NCBI GenBank assembly: GCA_905214235.1
Contig: CAJMLF010000001.1
Span: 62,001-126,000, forward strand
Direction: 5' to 3'
DNA: 64,000 nt
From: an uncultured bacterium
GTDB lineage: Bacteria; Bacillota; Bacilli; Lactobacillales; Lactobacillaceae
In this document: positions 28,744-38,885 of the stretch, piece after piece
How positions within the stretch are numbered: position 1 is the stretch's first letter
Layout of the letters: each line of letters starts with the position of its first letter
The notes under the pieces: model-generated
The model's input: the letters and a program-made list of their open reading frames with translations, nothing else
Told to the model about the DNA's origin: nothing
The model's database searches: none
Program-made: the position numbers and the translations under genes

Positions 28744-30642
28744 TTAGTCAACATAGTTGCTCAAGTATTCCCAGCGTTCCGTCTTCTGATCAATCTGCTT
28801 TTGAACCTCATTGACCTTTTTCTGTAGTTCTGCCAGTTTAGGGTAGTCGTTGGCATTAGCGGCCATTTCCTGTTCTAACTTATCATGCTGCTGGCTGAGC
28901 TTATCAAGGTCCTGGTTAATTTGGTCCCACTCAATTTTTTCTGCATACGTCAGCTTGGTCTTCTTTTGAGAAGACTCCTTTGTGGGAGCTGACTTACTTT
29001 CTTTTTTAACGGGCTTCTTCTCTGTTTGCTGACGTTCATGATCTGCCTGCTTTTCCTTCAGGTAGTCTGTGAACCGACCGGTATAGCGCTGGATATCGCC
29101 ATTACCGTGGAAAATCAACAGGTCATCGGCAACCTTATCCAGGAAGTAACGGTCATGGGAAACCGTAATCACCGTCCCGGCGAAACTATCGAGGTAGTCC
29201 TCCAAAACCGTCAGTGTGCTAATATCAAGGTCGTTTGTCGGTTCGTCCAGGAGTAAAACATTTGGCTGCTGCATCAAGATCTTTAACAGGTACAAGCGAC
29301 GCTTCTCCCCACCAGAGAGTTTCCGGATCAGTGTTCCGTGCATAAAGCGGGGAAATAGGAAGCGTTCCAATAGCTGGGTAACGCTGAGCTTGTTGCCATC
29401 CTTATCGGTTACGCTCTCCGCAACTTCTGATAGGAAGCTGATCATCCGCTTGCTGTCATCGATTCCCTCTGTTTGCTGTGTGTAGTAGCCGAGCTTGACC
29501 GTTTCCCCAATCTTCAAGACCCCACTGTCCAGGGGAACACGCTGGGCAATCACGTTTAACAGGCTGGTCTTCCCAGCGCCGTTTTCGCCGGTAATTCCAA
29601 TACGGTCGCCAGCCTGAACAAGCCAGTCAAAGTCTTGTAAGATCTGGTGGTTACCCAACTTTAGGTTAGCACCTTTAAACTTAATCACGTCCTTGCCCAG
29701 CCGCTGGGAACCAAGGTTAATTGAGATGTCCTCATCTGTTTTGAGGTTCCCTACCTTATTTTCCAGCTGGTGGAAACGGTTGATCCGTCCCTTCTGCTTG
29801 GTCGACCGGGCCTTAGCACCCGTTCTCATCCAGGCTAACTCCTTCTTGTAGAGTTGCTGATTCTTCTGTTCAGTTTCCTTTGCAAGGGCCACCCGGGCCG
29901 CCTTCTTGGCCACGAAATCCTGATAGTTACCATCGTATTGGTATAACTTACCAAAGGACAATTCCCAGATATGGTTTGTTACCTGGTCCAAAAAGTAACG
30001 GTCATGGGTTACTACCAGGACAGCGCCCTTATAACTGGCCAGGAAGTCCTGGAGCCAGATAACTGAGTCAAGGTCCAGGTGGTTAGTCGGTTCATCCAAA
30101 AGTAAGAGGTCCGGTTGCTGGATCAGTACTTGGGCAAGGCCCACCCGTTTGCGTTGGCCACCAGACAAGTCGGCAATTTTCTGGCTGGTGTCCTTGATCT
30201 TTAGCTGGGTAAGGATGGTCTTGATACGACTATCCGCCTCCCAGGCGTCCTCTTGGTCCATCCGGTTTTGCATTTTATTGTAACGATCAACGGCTTGGGG
30301 GTCTTCAGGGTGGGCACTAAACTTGTTTAACGCTTCCTCATACTGGCGAATTGTCTTAAAAATCGTCTGATCACCGGCAAAGACCGCTTCCATGATTGTC
30401 TTGCTTTCGTCCAGTTGGGGTTGTTGCTTTAGGTACCCAATTGTGTAGTCATTTGGGGTCGTAATCTGGCCGCTTTCTGGGCTGACTTCCGCAGCAATCA
30501 CGTTAAGTAAGCTGGTTTTCCCGCTGCCGTTAACCCCAATTAAACCGATTCGATCATTTTCGTTAATAATAAAGTCAATATGGTCAAACAGTACCTTTTC
30601 ACCATAGGTACTGGTCAGGCCTTCTGCTTTCATTGTCTGCAT
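28744..30642 (-). CDS. ABC-F family ATPase (Uup/YfmR-like)
   Basis: A 632-residue protein with two ATP-binding cassettes and no membrane domain. First Walker A is GVNGSGKTSLLN, signature DLSGGQRKRVGLAQ, Walker B LLLLDEPTNHLD; second Walker A GENGAGKTSLLN, signature KLSGGEKRRLYLLK, Walker B VLLLDEPTNDLD. The C terminus is a charged coiled coil (EWDQINQDLDKLSQQHDKLE) like the DNA/ribosome-binding tail of Uup and YfmR. ABC-F proteins rescue or adjust ribosomes; resistance function is not indicated. ATG 30642 has AAGGG upstream. Confidence 0.95.
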   Translation of the reverse strand: MQTMKAEGLTSTYGEKVLFDHIDFIINENDRIGLIGVNGSGKTSLLNVIAAEVSPESGQITTPNDYTIGYLKQQPQLDESKTIMEAVFAGDQTIFKTIRQYEEALNKFSAHPEDPQAVDRYNKMQNRMDQEDAWEADSRIKTILTQLKIKDTSQKIADLSGGQRKRVGLAQVLIQQPDLLLLDEPTNHLDLDSVIWLQDFLASYKGAVLVVTHDRYFLDQVTNHIWELSFGKLYQYDGNYQDFVAKKAARVALAKETEQKNQQLYKKELAWMRTGAKARSTKQKGRINRFHQLENKVGNLKTDEDISINLGSQRLGKDVIKFKGANLKLGNHQILQDFDWLVQAGDRIGITGENGAGKTSLLNVIAQRVPLDSGVLKIGETVKLGYYTQQTEGIDDSKRMISFLSEVAESVTDKDGNKLSVTQLLERFLFPRFMHGTLIRKLSGGEKRRLYLLKILMQQPNVLLLDEPTNDLDISTLTVLEDYLDSFAGTVITVSHDRYFLDKVADDLLIFHGNGDIQRYTGRFTDYLKEKQADHERQQTEKKPVKKESKSAPTKESSQKKTKLTYAEKIEWDQINQDLDKLSQQHDKLEQEMAANANDYPKLAELQKKVNEVQKQIDQKTERWEYLSNYVD

Positions 30643-30656
30643 CTAATTAACCCTTC

Positions 30657-31865
30657 TTATTCTTTTTCAATCTCTTGTGCCCGGTTGATGAGCGTTTCTT
30701 TATCGTTCGGTAGTTTCCCTTCAACGACTACCCGTGTGACCTGGTTCAGAACCTTACCAAGTTGGGGGCCTGGTTTTATTCCAGCCTCCTTAATCAGGGT
30801 CTGACCATTAATGGCCAGGTCACGCGCATTCTTAATTGGAAGGCGCTGATACTTTTCCTTAGCGTCAGGCCATGGCAACTGCCAGTTAAAGACGCCCGCA
30901 ACTCGGTTAGCATCGGCAAAGGCCTCCCACCCTGCCTTGTACAGCATCCAGGCGCTCACCTGCCGCCAACGAAGAGCTTCAATTAAGGGCAAAATCTTCT
31001 TTACCTGCCGAATGGTGCCATTAGCAGTCTTCCAGGATTTAAGGAAGGCAGTCAGAGCCGTAAAATTGGTTAGATCAAGGGTGTAGGTAACCAGGGCCCA
31101 AACCTGGTTGATGTTCTTCATCCCCGCAAACGTCCGGTTTAGTCCCCCTAACTTATTTGCTGAATCGGCAAGGCCTGGACAGTACCTGTAGAGGCCAGAC
31201 TTTAAGAAATAGTTCAGGCCGGCCGCCGGCTTTTGGCCAAGGAACATCTTTTCAAATTCAACTTGAATTCGCTCTACAGCAATTTTTTGCAGTAGGGAAG
31301 CATTTTCCTTAATTCCCCGCAAAGTTGGCCCATCAATTTTGAAATCCAATTGGCTAGCAAAGCGAACCGCCCGCATCATCCGGAGAGCATCTTCGTGGAA
31401 ACGTTCTTCTGGGTCCCCTACGGCCCGGATAACATGCCGTTTCAGGTCCTTAATACCGTCAAAGAGGTCAACTACTTCCCCGTTTTCTTTCAGCGCCAGG
31501 GCGTTAATCGTAAAGTCACGCCGCTTCAGGTCCTCTTCAAGTGAACGAACAAAGGTAACGTGATCAGGACGCCGGTAGTCCTGGTAGCCTGATTCCGTCC
31601 GGAAGGTGGTCGTCTCGTAACCTGTTCCGTGGTCCAGGATCATGACCGTCCCGTGCTCAATTCCCGTATCAACGGTCCGGTCAAAGATCTGTTTAATTTC
31701 ACTTGGGTAGGCGCTAGTCGCGATATCAATATCGTGAATGGGGTCGCCTAAAATCGTATCACGAACACAGCCACCCACAAAGTAGGCTTCGTATCCCGCC
31801 GCTTCAATTTTTTGTAAAACAGGGCGCGCCGGTTCAAAGATCGGTGGTAGTTGTTCAATCTTCAT
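30657..31865 (-). CDS. cca: CCA tRNA nucleotidyltransferase
   Basis: A 402-residue class II CCA-adding enzyme. The nucleotidyltransferase head shows YFVGGCVRDTILGDPIHDID with the catalytic D-x-D, then DFTINALALKENGEVVDLFD, and the tail domains contain RFHEDALRMMRAVRFASQLD. It adds or repairs the 3' CCA end of tRNAs. It lies 14 nt upstream of the ABC-F gene. Confidence 0.97.
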   Translation of the reverse strand: MKIEQLPPIFEPARPVLQKIEAAGYEAYFVGGCVRDTILGDPIHDIDIATSAYPSEIKQIFDRTVDTGIEHGTVMILDHGTGYETTTFRTESGYQDYRRPDHVTFVRSLEEDLKRRDFTINALALKENGEVVDLFDGIKDLKRHVIRAVGDPEERFHEDALRMMRAVRFASQLDFKIDGPTLRGIKENASLLQKIAVERIQVEFEKMFLGQKPAAGLNYFLKSGLYRYCPGLADSANKLGGLNRTFAGMKNINQVWALVTYTLDLTNFTALTAFLKSWKTANGTIRQVKKILPLIEALRWRQVSAWMLYKAGWEAFADANRVAGVFNWQLPWPDAKEKYQRLPIKNARDLAINGQTLIKEAGIKPGPQLGKVLNQVTRVVVEGKLPNDKETLINRAQEIEKE

Positions 31866-32013
31866 TCAATCAAATCCTTACATCCATTTTATGAAATAAT
31901 CAGTATAAATTATAGCAAAAGACCCTTAGCCATGTGAACGTTTCTGTTTCTTTTTTGGTGATTGTTTTTTATAATGTAGTTAAAGTAAATTATTGCTTAC
32001 AAGGAGGAATTCG

Positions 32014-32841
32014 ATGGACTATCCCTATCAAACCAGGTTCCACCAGTTTTTACGCCAGCAGAAACTGGCCCCCTTAACCATTAAAACTTACGATACAACG
32101 ATTACCAACCTCTTCAGTTACCTCCTGGCTAACCGACCCGAGTTTGCTAAGCACCCGGTCCTGGCGAACCTTACCGAGGCGGACGTCCGCGCCTACCTGT
32201 CCTTCTTACGTACGGACCGCCGAATTACCATGACCACCTTTAACAAGATCCTCTCCCAGCTGAACCGGTACTTCCTCTACCTCTTCACCCACCAGCTGAT
32301 TAACAGCTACCCGACACTGACCTTGCACGGTCACGCGGTTACCCCCAACCAGCAGGTTTCTACCAAGTGGCTTGCCAAGCTGCCCGATATCTTGGTCGAC
32401 GAGCACGTGCACTATTACACCCGTCTGACCCTCTTACTGAGCAAGTGTGGCTTTACCGTCGGAGAATTTTTAGCACCGGGCTTTTACCAGGTCTGGGATA
32501 AGCTCACCCTGTCCGGGCCAGGTGAAGAAGAGTTTCGTCAGGCATTCAATACCTTCATTCGTCCCCAACAGGACCTACAAAACAGTCACGACCTCTTCTT
32601 GAAGCAGCGCTTTGCCCCAGCAAACCCCCGGCTAAGCAACGCGGCCCTGCATAAGTTTCTCAAGAAGGATGAGCAGTACTTAGGCTTTAGTCTGGCCCCT
32701 AAGTACCTCCACCAGAGTTATATCCTGCTTTTCCTTGCCCACCACCGGCAGCTAAGTGATCGTGATTTGGAGGACGCCCTCAAGCTTGACCCGGCCTCCT
32801 TGCTCTATTACCAACGTCTCTTACTCCATGCCAACCAATAA
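32014..32841 (+). CDS. Xer-like tyrosine recombinase family protein lacking catalytic residues
   Basis: A 275-residue protein with a clear SAM-like core-binding domain (FHQFLRQQKLAPLTIKTYDT to FNKILSQLNRYFLYLFTH). The C-terminal half aligns in outline with Xer catalytic domains but the residues are gone: where R-H-x-x-R and H should be it reads PKYLHQSYILLFLAHHRQLS and KLDPASLLYYQRL. It is probably not a recombinase. Comparable inactive XerD-like proteins are known from streptococci. ATG 32014 follows AAGGAGGAATTCG; a TTG further upstream is inside the leader. It is the only plus-strand gene in this stretch. Confidence 0.78.
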   Translation: MDYPYQTRFHQFLRQQKLAPLTIKTYDTTITNLFSYLLANRPEFAKHPVLANLTEADVRAYLSFLRTDRRITMTTFNKILSQLNRYFLYLFTHQLINSYPTLTLHGHAVTPNQQVSTKWLAKLPDILVDEHVHYYTRLTLLLSKCGFTVGEFLAPGFYQVWDKLTLSGPGEEEFRQAFNTFIRPQQDLQNSHDLFLKQRFAPANPRLSNAALHKFLKKDEQYLGFSLAPKYLHQSYILLFLAHHRQLSDRDLEDALKLDPASLLYYQRLLLHANQ

Positions 32842-32853
32842 AGTTATAAAAAA

Positions 32854-32886
32854 CCACCGAACTCCCAATTGAGGCCGGTGGCTTTT
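32854..32886. terminator. Terminator between the Xer-like gene and the TPR gene
   Basis: CCACCG (32854-32859) pairs with CGGTGG (32876-32881), followed by CTTTT on the plus strand and preceded by an A run, so it can serve both convergent genes. Confidence 0.65.
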
Positions 32887-32894
32887 ACTATTCA

Positions 32895-34157
32895 TCAAAA
32901 TTCTTCATATTCATCCAGCAGGTCCTGCATCTCCGTATCGGTCGGTTCAAGTTCTAAGTAATGGTGCAGGGCAGCTAGCAGCTTATCCTGTTGACCGGTT
33001 TCCCGGTAAAAGTCAATGCTTTCCCGCAAGAAGGCTGAATTGTCGCTATAGGTTTCACTGGCGGCCTGGTAGTACTTACCAGCAAGGTCAAAATTCTCCA
33101 AACGTTGGTAGGAGCGCGCCAGGTTCCAATAAATTTGCGGGTCAACCTCATCTTCTTTTACCAGGGGCAAGAGAAGGTCGACGTTTTCCTGGTCATCATG
33201 CTGGTGCAGGAGAAAGTTACTGAGCTGGAGGGTAATCGTTAGGTTGTCGGGGGCCAGGGCATGGGCCTTATCTAGGTACTTTCGCATCAACTTATTATTA
33301 CCAAGGTGACTGACAATTTCGGCTGCTTGGGCAAACAGCCGCTCATTATACTGGTCAACACTCAGTCCCTCTTGGACGGCCTTGAGAGCCTGGGAATACT
33401 TGTTTTGGACGGCAAATGCCTGTGCCAGCGCCGGGTAGGCAGATGCATACTGGTTATCTTCCTTAATTACCGCTTCCAAGCTCTTAATTGCATCGTCATA
33501 TTGCTTGAGGTGCAACTGGGTAAGCCCAGTTTGGAAACGCAGGTCATTGGTCTGGTATTCTGGTTTGACCTGTTTCAAGTAACCCAGGGCCTGCTTAAAC
33601 TGGCCACTTTGGGCATAGCACATCCCCAGCCGACCGGCAATGTCAACCTTAGCGAACTCCGTATAACCGTGTTTAATCAGGTCGAAGTAGTAAGCAATCG
33701 CCTCATCAAACCGACGGACTAAAAAGTAAAACTCCGCCAGTGCAAACTCCACTGCCGGCTCGTCCGGAGCGATTGAATACGCTTCTTTCAGCTTTTGCTC
33801 CGTAACCTCAAACTCTTCTTCGGTCTGGTAAAGGTCGGCTGCCACCAGCAAAGACTCCAGATATGCCGGGGAGTCGGGCTTAACCTGGGCCAGGTAGGAA
33901 AGGGCCTCATCATTATGGCCCTCATCAATGGCGATGGTTGCCAGATTGGTGCGTAACTGGTCCTCATCAGGGTAACGCTGTAGAAGCGTCAGGTAGACCC
34001 GCCGTGCCTGTCGCAGGAAGCCCAGGCCGTATAGTTCTTCTCCCAGGCTAAAGAGCATGTCATCATCGTCATTTGCTAGTGCCTGCCGAAATGACGCCTT
34101 GGCGGCGGTTAACTGTCCTGCTTGAATCTCTTCTAACATTTTTTCTGAATAAGTCAT
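32895..34157 (-). CDS. Tetratricopeptide repeat protein
   Basis: A 420-residue soluble protein made of about eleven TPR-like helix pairs (for example EALSYLAQVKPDSPAYLESL, YAQSGQFKQALGYLKQVKPE, GKYYQAASETYSDNSAFLRE). No catalytic domain. It resembles YpiA-type TPR proteins of Bacillota, found near hupB/aroA-type loci; a scaffold role is inferred. A polar start ATG 34157 with no strong box is used. Confidence 0.88.
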   Translation of the reverse strand: MTYSEKMLEEIQAGQLTAAKASFRQALANDDDDMLFSLGEELYGLGFLRQARRVYLTLLQRYPDEDQLRTNLATIAIDEGHNDEALSYLAQVKPDSPAYLESLLVAADLYQTEEEFEVTEQKLKEAYSIAPDEPAVEFALAEFYFLVRRFDEAIAYYFDLIKHGYTEFAKVDIAGRLGMCYAQSGQFKQALGYLKQVKPEYQTNDLRFQTGLTQLHLKQYDDAIKSLEAVIKEDNQYASAYPALAQAFAVQNKYSQALKAVQEGLSVDQYNERLFAQAAEIVSHLGNNKLMRKYLDKAHALAPDNLTITLQLSNFLLHQHDDQENVDLLLPLVKEDEVDPQIYWNLARSYQRLENFDLAGKYYQAASETYSDNSAFLRESIDFYRETGQQDKLLAALHHYLELEPTDTEMQDLLDEYEEF

Positions 34158-34243
34158 CTATTATCGAGTCTCCTCATCGAATTATCCTGGCTTCTACTAT
34201 AGCATAGATCAAGTTTGGCGGTGGTAATTTAAACCGGGAAAAT

Positions 34244-34288
34244 AAAGAGACCCCCAGCATTCGCTAATTGAATACTAAGAGTCTCTTT
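34244..34288 (-). terminator. hupB terminator
   Basis: Minus strand AAAGAGAC...GTCTCTTT forms a stem of 8 perfect pairs extended by about 11 mostly G-T/A-T pairs, then ATTTT. Confidence 0.85.
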
Positions 34289-34334
34289 GGATTTAGGAAC
34301 ATGATAGTACATGCTCCCCCACTTGATCTGTTAA

Positions 34335-34610
34335 TTACTTAACAGCATCCTTTAAAGCTTTACCAGGCTTGAATGCTGGTACCTTGCTTGCAGGAATTTG
34401 GATTTCTTGTCCAGTTTGTGGGTTACGGCCCTTCCGTGCGGCACGTTGACGAACTTCGAAGTTACCGAAGCCGATCAGTTGAACCTTTTCCCCCTTGGCC
34501 AGTGATGCTTGAATTGAACTGAAGACAGCGTCAACAGCAGCAGTAGCATCCTTCTTGGTCAAGCCAGTAGCAGCAGCAACGTTGCTTACTAATTCTGCTT
34601 TGTTTGCCAT
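34335..34610 (-). CDS. hupB: DNA-binding protein HU
   Basis: A 91-residue histone-like protein: [40 protein letters not shown] and the DNA-binding arm [20 protein letters not shown]. It compacts and bends the chromosome. It is monocistronic with its own upstream promoter (a TTGCCA with 17-nt spacing to TAATCT near 34759-34731) and a long terminator. Likely highly expressed, as the strong codon bias suggests. Confidence 0.98.
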   Translation of the reverse strand: MANKAELVSNVAAATGLTKKDATAAVDAVFSSIQASLAKGEKVQLIGFGNFEVRQRAARKGRNPQTGQEIQIPASKVPAFKPGKALKDAVK

Positions 34611-34802
34611 GTGTTTTCACCTCCCACAATTAGTGCAAGTTAATTACACTAACTCACAATGTTAATTTTGAGTGGTCCAAAATTAACGAAATAATTACGA
34701 GGAGTTCGTATCATTTCAGTGTTAAGATTAGCATAGTGAAACCCTACTGGCAAGCGGTTTTGCAAACTTTCCAGGGCAATTTTAATATTTTTTAGGGTTT
34801 TA

Positions 34803-36116
34803 TTATTGCCGCTGTCGCTTGATGAGGTGAAGCGGTGTCCCCGTAAAGTCAAAAGCCTGTCGAATCTGGTTTTCAAGGTAGCGCTCGTAAGAGAAATGCA
34901 TCAATTCCGGATCGTTGACAAAGACAACAAAGGTTGGTGGTGCAGTCGCTACCTGAGTGGCGTAGAAGATCCGCAGCCGCTTACCATTTTGCGTTGGTGT
35001 CGGGTTAGCCGCAATTGCGTCCATAATCACGTTGTTAAGGACCGAGGACTTAATCCGCCGCTCGTGGTGGGCGTGAACCTCCTTGATTAGGGCAGGGAGT
35101 TTATTTAAACGCTGCTTAGTTTTAGCAGAAACAAAGATAATCGGCGCATAGCTCAGGTACTGGAATTCGCTACGAATCAGGTTTGTGAAGTCAGTCATCG
35201 TCCGGTGGTCCCGATTTTCAATCGTATCCCACTTATTTACAACGATGATAACCCCACAGCCAGCCTCGTGAGCGTATCCCGCGATATGCTTATCAATTTC
35301 CCGGATTCCTTCCTCCGCGTTTAAAACCACCAGGACCACATCACTATCATCAATCGCCCGCATTGCCCGCATCAAGGCATAGCGCTCAGTATTTTCGTAG
35401 ATTTTGCCCTTTTTACGGATCCCCGCCGTGTCAATCATGGTGAATTCTTGACCATCAGCAGATTGGAAGCGAGTGTTGATGGCGTCCCGGGTCGTCCCCG
35501 CAACATTTGACACAATCACCCGGTTTTCACCCAGGATGGCGTTAACCATTGAGGACTTACCCACGTTAGGCCGGCCAATCAAGCTGAAGCGGATACTGTT
35601 GTCCGTATCGTTGGCTGCATTTTCGGGAAAACTACTAATCACCGCGTCCAGGAGGTCCCCAAGGCCAACACCGTGGACACTAGATACCGGATAGGGTTCG
35701 CCCAGGCCAAGCGAGTAAAAGTCATAAATGTCACTCCGCCGCTCTGGATTATCAACCTTATTTACGGCCAAAACGACCGGCTTATCAGAACGGTAAAGAA
35801 TCCGAGCTACCTGCTCGTCGGCATCCGTAACCCCACTCTCAATATCCACAACAAAGATAATAACATCTGCCTCGTCAATCGCAATTTCGGCCTGTTGACG
35901 AATTTGGGTTAGTAGCGGCTGGTCGGATAGTTCGATTCCCCCGGTATCAATCATGTTAAAATGCTTACCAAGCCATTCACCATGAGCGTAGATCCGGTCA
36001 CGGGTAACCCCCGGAGTATCCTCAACAATGGAGATTCGCTGGCCGGCAATCCGGTTGAAGAGGGTTGATTTACCAACGTTGGGCCGACCAACCACCGCAA
36101 CTACAGGATTAGACAT
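34803..36116 (-). CDS. der: Ribosome assembly GTPase Der (EngA)
   Basis: A 437-residue protein with two tandem GTPase domains: [36 protein letters not shown] and NKVD in the first, [31 protein letters not shown] and NKWD in the second, and a KH-like C terminus. Required for 50S maturation. ATG 36116 follows GGAAGGTGAAATA; the longer open frame upstream is not coding. Confidence 0.98.
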   Translation of the reverse strand: MSNPVVAVVGRPNVGKSTLFNRIAGQRISIVEDTPGVTRDRIYAHGEWLGKHFNMIDTGGIELSDQPLLTQIRQQAEIAIDEADVIIFVVDIESGVTDADEQVARILYRSDKPVVLAVNKVDNPERRSDIYDFYSLGLGEPYPVSSVHGVGLGDLLDAVISSFPENAANDTDNSIRFSLIGRPNVGKSSMVNAILGENRVIVSNVAGTTRDAINTRFQSADGQEFTMIDTAGIRKKGKIYENTERYALMRAMRAIDDSDVVLVVLNAEEGIREIDKHIAGYAHEAGCGVIIVVNKWDTIENRDHRTMTDFTNLIRSEFQYLSYAPIIFVSAKTKQRLNKLPALIKEVHAHHERRIKSSVLNNVIMDAIAANPTPTQNGKRLRIFYATQVATAPPTFVVFVNDPELMHFSYERYLENQIRQAFDFTGTPLHLIKRQRQ

Positions 36117-36199
36117 TATTTCACCTTCCTTCAAAGAATAAAAAGGAAGTAACCACAAAAGTGCCACTTCCTCCTTAAAATATTTAGTATTTTCAGAAA

Positions 36200-37441
36200 T
36201 TACTTACGTAAGTTCTTTAATTGGTCACCAATCAAGTCACCCATGGAGAAGCCACTTTCTTCTTCAGGAGCGTTGTTCATTGCGGACCGGTTATTGTTCC
36301 GACGGGAACGACGACGACCACGGTAGTTTTCACCATTGTCGTTTTCTTCACCCTTTGGACGTTCTTCCAAAGCCTTCATGGATAAGCCTAAACGTTGACG
36401 TTCTGGGTCAACATTTAATACCTTAACCTTAACTTCTTGGCCAGGCTTCAGAACATCAGCTGGGGTAGCAATGTGCTTGTGGGAGATTTGGGAAATGTGA
36501 ACCAAACCTTCAACACCAGGGAAGACTTCAACAAAGGCACCGAAGCTCGTCAGGCGCTTAACAGTTCCTGTTAATACAGAGCCAGCTGGGGCCTTTTCTT
36601 CGATGTCATCCCATGGTCCAGGAAGAGTTTGCTTGATGGACAGGGAAATCCGTTCACGGTCAGGGTCAACGTTTAATACCTTAACCTTGACATCTTGACC
36701 AGCGGACAATACATCAGAAGGCTTGTCGACGTGTTCGTAAGAAATTTCGGAAACGTGAACCAGCCCATCAACGCCACCAAGGTCAACAAAGGCACCGAAG
36801 TTAGTCATCCGGGCAACCTTACCTTCAACAACGTCACCTGGTTGCAGTTCAGCAAAAATCTTTTGAGCAGCCTTTTCGTGTTCTGCCTTAACGATTTCAC
36901 GGTGAGACAAGATCAGGCGGTTTTCGCTTGGTTCGATTTCAATAATCTTGAATTCAAGTTCTTGACCCTTGAATTGGTTAAGATCTTCAACGTAGTGATC
37001 AGTGATCATTGAAGCAGGAACGAAACCACGTACTCCAGCATCAACGACTAAACCACCCTTAACTGCTTGGGTAACCTTTGCAGTGATGGTTTCACCATCG
37101 TCGAACTTCTTTTGGATGTCATCCCATACCTTACGGGCTTCAAGACGACGGTGAGAAAGTAAGTAACTACCATTTTCCTTATCGTTACCAATCTTGGAGA
37201 TGACAACTAAGTCTAATTCGTCACCTACTTTAACTGCATCATTGATGTCTTCAACTGGCTTGGTTGATAATTCCTTAGCAGGGACGACACCTTCAACCCC
37301 TGCATCTTTGATACCAACGATAGCTTGGCGATCATCATCGATTGCCAATACTTCACCCTTAACAACATCGCCCACCTTGACGGTTTCAATGCTGTCGAGC
37401 GCTTTTAACATATCGTTCTTGTTTTCGTTGTTTTCAGCCAT
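36200..37441 (-). CDS. rpsA: Ribosomal protein S1 homologue (four S1 domains)
   Basis: A 413-residue protein with four S1 RNA-binding domains starting near residues 18, 105, 190 and 275; the third and fourth show the strongest motif, [20 protein letters not shown] and [20 protein letters not shown]. It ends in a basic then acidic tail ([13 protein letters not shown]). The short four-domain form is usual for Bacillota (YpfD) and is adjacent to cmk as usual. ATG 37441 follows AAGGAGGATTTTTTTTA. Confidence 0.95.
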   Translation of the reverse strand: MAENNENKNDMLKALDSIETVKVGDVVKGEVLAIDDDRQAIVGIKDAGVEGVVPAKELSTKPVEDINDAVKVGDELDLVVISKIGNDKENGSYLLSHRRLEARKVWDDIQKKFDDGETITAKVTQAVKGGLVVDAGVRGFVPASMITDHYVEDLNQFKGQELEFKIIEIEPSENRLILSHREIVKAEHEKAAQKIFAELQPGDVVEGKVARMTNFGAFVDLGGVDGLVHVSEISYEHVDKPSDVLSAGQDVKVKVLNVDPDRERISLSIKQTLPGPWDDIEEKAPAGSVLTGTVKRLTSFGAFVEVFPGVEGLVHISQISHKHIATPADVLKPGQEVKVKVLNVDPERQRLGLSMKALEERPKGEENDNGENYRGRRRSRRNNNRSAMNNAPEEESGFSMGDLIGDQLKNLRK

Positions 37442-37513
37442 TAAAAAAAATCCTCCTTGCAACAATCAACTCTGAACACTATTCTACTAGAAAAGCTCCC
37501 GCTTTTCCAGTGT

Positions 37514-38206
37514 TTACGATAATTCGTTGAGAGTTTTTTTGATAATATCACTAATTTTGTCAACGACTTCGTCAATCGTTAACTTTGTTGTGTCCAAGCG
37601 GATTGCGTCCGGGGCTTGCACAAGGGGGGACACCTTCCGGGAAGAGTCCTTTTGGTCACGAAGTTCAATTTCGTGCTGCAACTCCGCCAGGGAAGCCGTT
37701 GCAATCCCCTTCTCCTTGTTCTCAACGTAACGCCGCCGTGCCCGTTCGTGAGCCGTTGCAACCATAAAGATCTTCACGGGAGCATCGGGTAAAACGGTGG
37801 AACCAATATCGCGACCATCCATCACGATTCCCCCTGTCTGGGCAATCTGCCGCTGTTGGTTCGTCATTTCTTGGCGAACTGCCGGAATCGCTGCAACCGC
37901 GGAAACGTTATTATCAATTTCACCCTGACGGATTGCTGTGGTAACCTCTTCACCATTGAGGAAAACCCGTTGCTCCGGGTCGCCCGGCTTAAACGAAATC
38001 GTGATTTGGCGGGCTAAATCAGCGATCTGTTTGGTCGCATCCATTGCGATTCCCTGCTGCAAGGCGGCAAGGGTTACAACCCGGTACATGGCACCGGTAT
38101 CACAATAAACGTAATTAAAGCGTTTAGCAACCAACTTAGCAACCGTACTCTTCCCCGCAGAAGCCGGTCCATCGATTGCAACTTGAATTCCATTCTGCAT
38201 ATTCAT
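37514..38206 (-). CDS. cmk: Cytidylate kinase
   Basis: A 230-residue kinase that phosphorylates CMP and dCMP. P-loop VAIDGPASAGKSTVAKLVAK, YCDTGAMYRV, DGRDIGSTVLP and the lid RRYVENKEKGI are present. ATG 38206 follows TGAGGAGTGAATA. Upstream of rpsA with 72 nt between them. Confidence 0.98.
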   Translation of the reverse strand: MNMQNGIQVAIDGPASAGKSTVAKLVAKRFNYVYCDTGAMYRVVTLAALQQGIAMDATKQIADLARQITISFKPGDPEQRVFLNGEEVTTAIRQGEIDNNVSAVAAIPAVRQEMTNQQRQIAQTGGIVMDGRDIGSTVLPDAPVKIFMVATAHERARRRYVENKEKGIATASLAELQHEIELRDQKDSSRKVSPLVQAPDAIRLDTTKLTIDEVVDKISDIIKKTLNELS

Positions 38207-38220
38207 TATTCACTCCTCAA

Positions 38221-38799
38221 TTATCGTACCCTAATCTGCTGTCCCGGTCGCAACGGCGTATTAACGGACACGTTGTTCATCCGGGCTAGTTCCTGCGCCG
38301 ACATTCCATTTCGTGCAGCGATCCGGTAAACACTATCACCGCGCTGAACAGTTGCGTAACGGTTGTATGAATACTGGGTCCGTTGGCTGCTGCTAGAAGA
38401 CTGTTGAACGCTTGAACTTGTCTGTGACTCTTGACTGGTGCTAGACAGGCTATTAACCGTTGTCTGCCGATCATCCGTCGTCTTTTTACTTACCCTAGAG
38501 GTTGATGAAGAATGATGAGTTGGTTTTTTTTTACTACTCACGGCCGATTTAGCGGTTTGTTCTGTTCGTACTGGGTGGTTAAACGACTGCTTGTTGTTGA
38601 GCCAGTATATCAATGGTGTAGCGGCCAACAGGATAATCAATACAATCAAAACGGTGGTAATCGTTGAACTGTGCGATTCCTGCTTCCGCCGTTCCGTCCG
38701 GGATAGGTGACCACTACTGTCACGGTCTTCATTATCATTGAACTTCTTATCCCAAAGTTCATCGTTCTGCTGCCGGCTCTCCTGCCGATGATCACTCAT
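38221..38799 (-). CDS. LysM-domain membrane protein
   Basis: A 192-residue protein: basic cytoplasmic N terminus, one membrane segment (ITTVLIVLIILLAATPLIYW), a long serine/threonine/lysine linker and a C-terminal LysM domain (ATVQRGDSVYRIAARNGMSA, ending VSVNTPLRPGQQIRVR) that should bind peptidoglycan outside the cell. It resembles YpbE of bacilli, which is also next to recQ and ypbB. ATG 38799 follows GGAGGAGTGAGA. Confidence 0.9.
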   Translation of the reverse strand: MSDHRQESRQQNDELWDKKFNDNEDRDSSGHLSRTERRKQESHSSTITTVLIVLIILLAATPLIYWLNNKQSFNHPVRTEQTAKSAVSSKKKPTHHSSSTSRVSKKTTDDRQTTVNSLSSTSQESQTSSSVQQSSSSSQRTQYSYNRYATVQRGDSVYRIAARNGMSAQELARMNNVSVNTPLRPGQQIRVR

Positions 38800-38885
38800 T
38801 CTCACTCCTCCTTCCTACGCAAAGTTAACATTCTGATTGTAGCGCACTGAATTGCTAATTGTCTAGATGGCAAAAAATGGCGGAG

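Noticed and set aside
29026..29256. Many long plus-strand frames opposite the ABC-F, rpsA, pyk, dnaE and rpoD genes
   Set aside because: All are shadows of strongly conserved minus-strand genes, without ribosome binding sites.
28744..30642. Antibiotic-resistance ABC-F protein
   Set aside because: The Uup/YfmR-like C-terminal coiled coil and housekeeping neighbourhood argue for a general translation factor.
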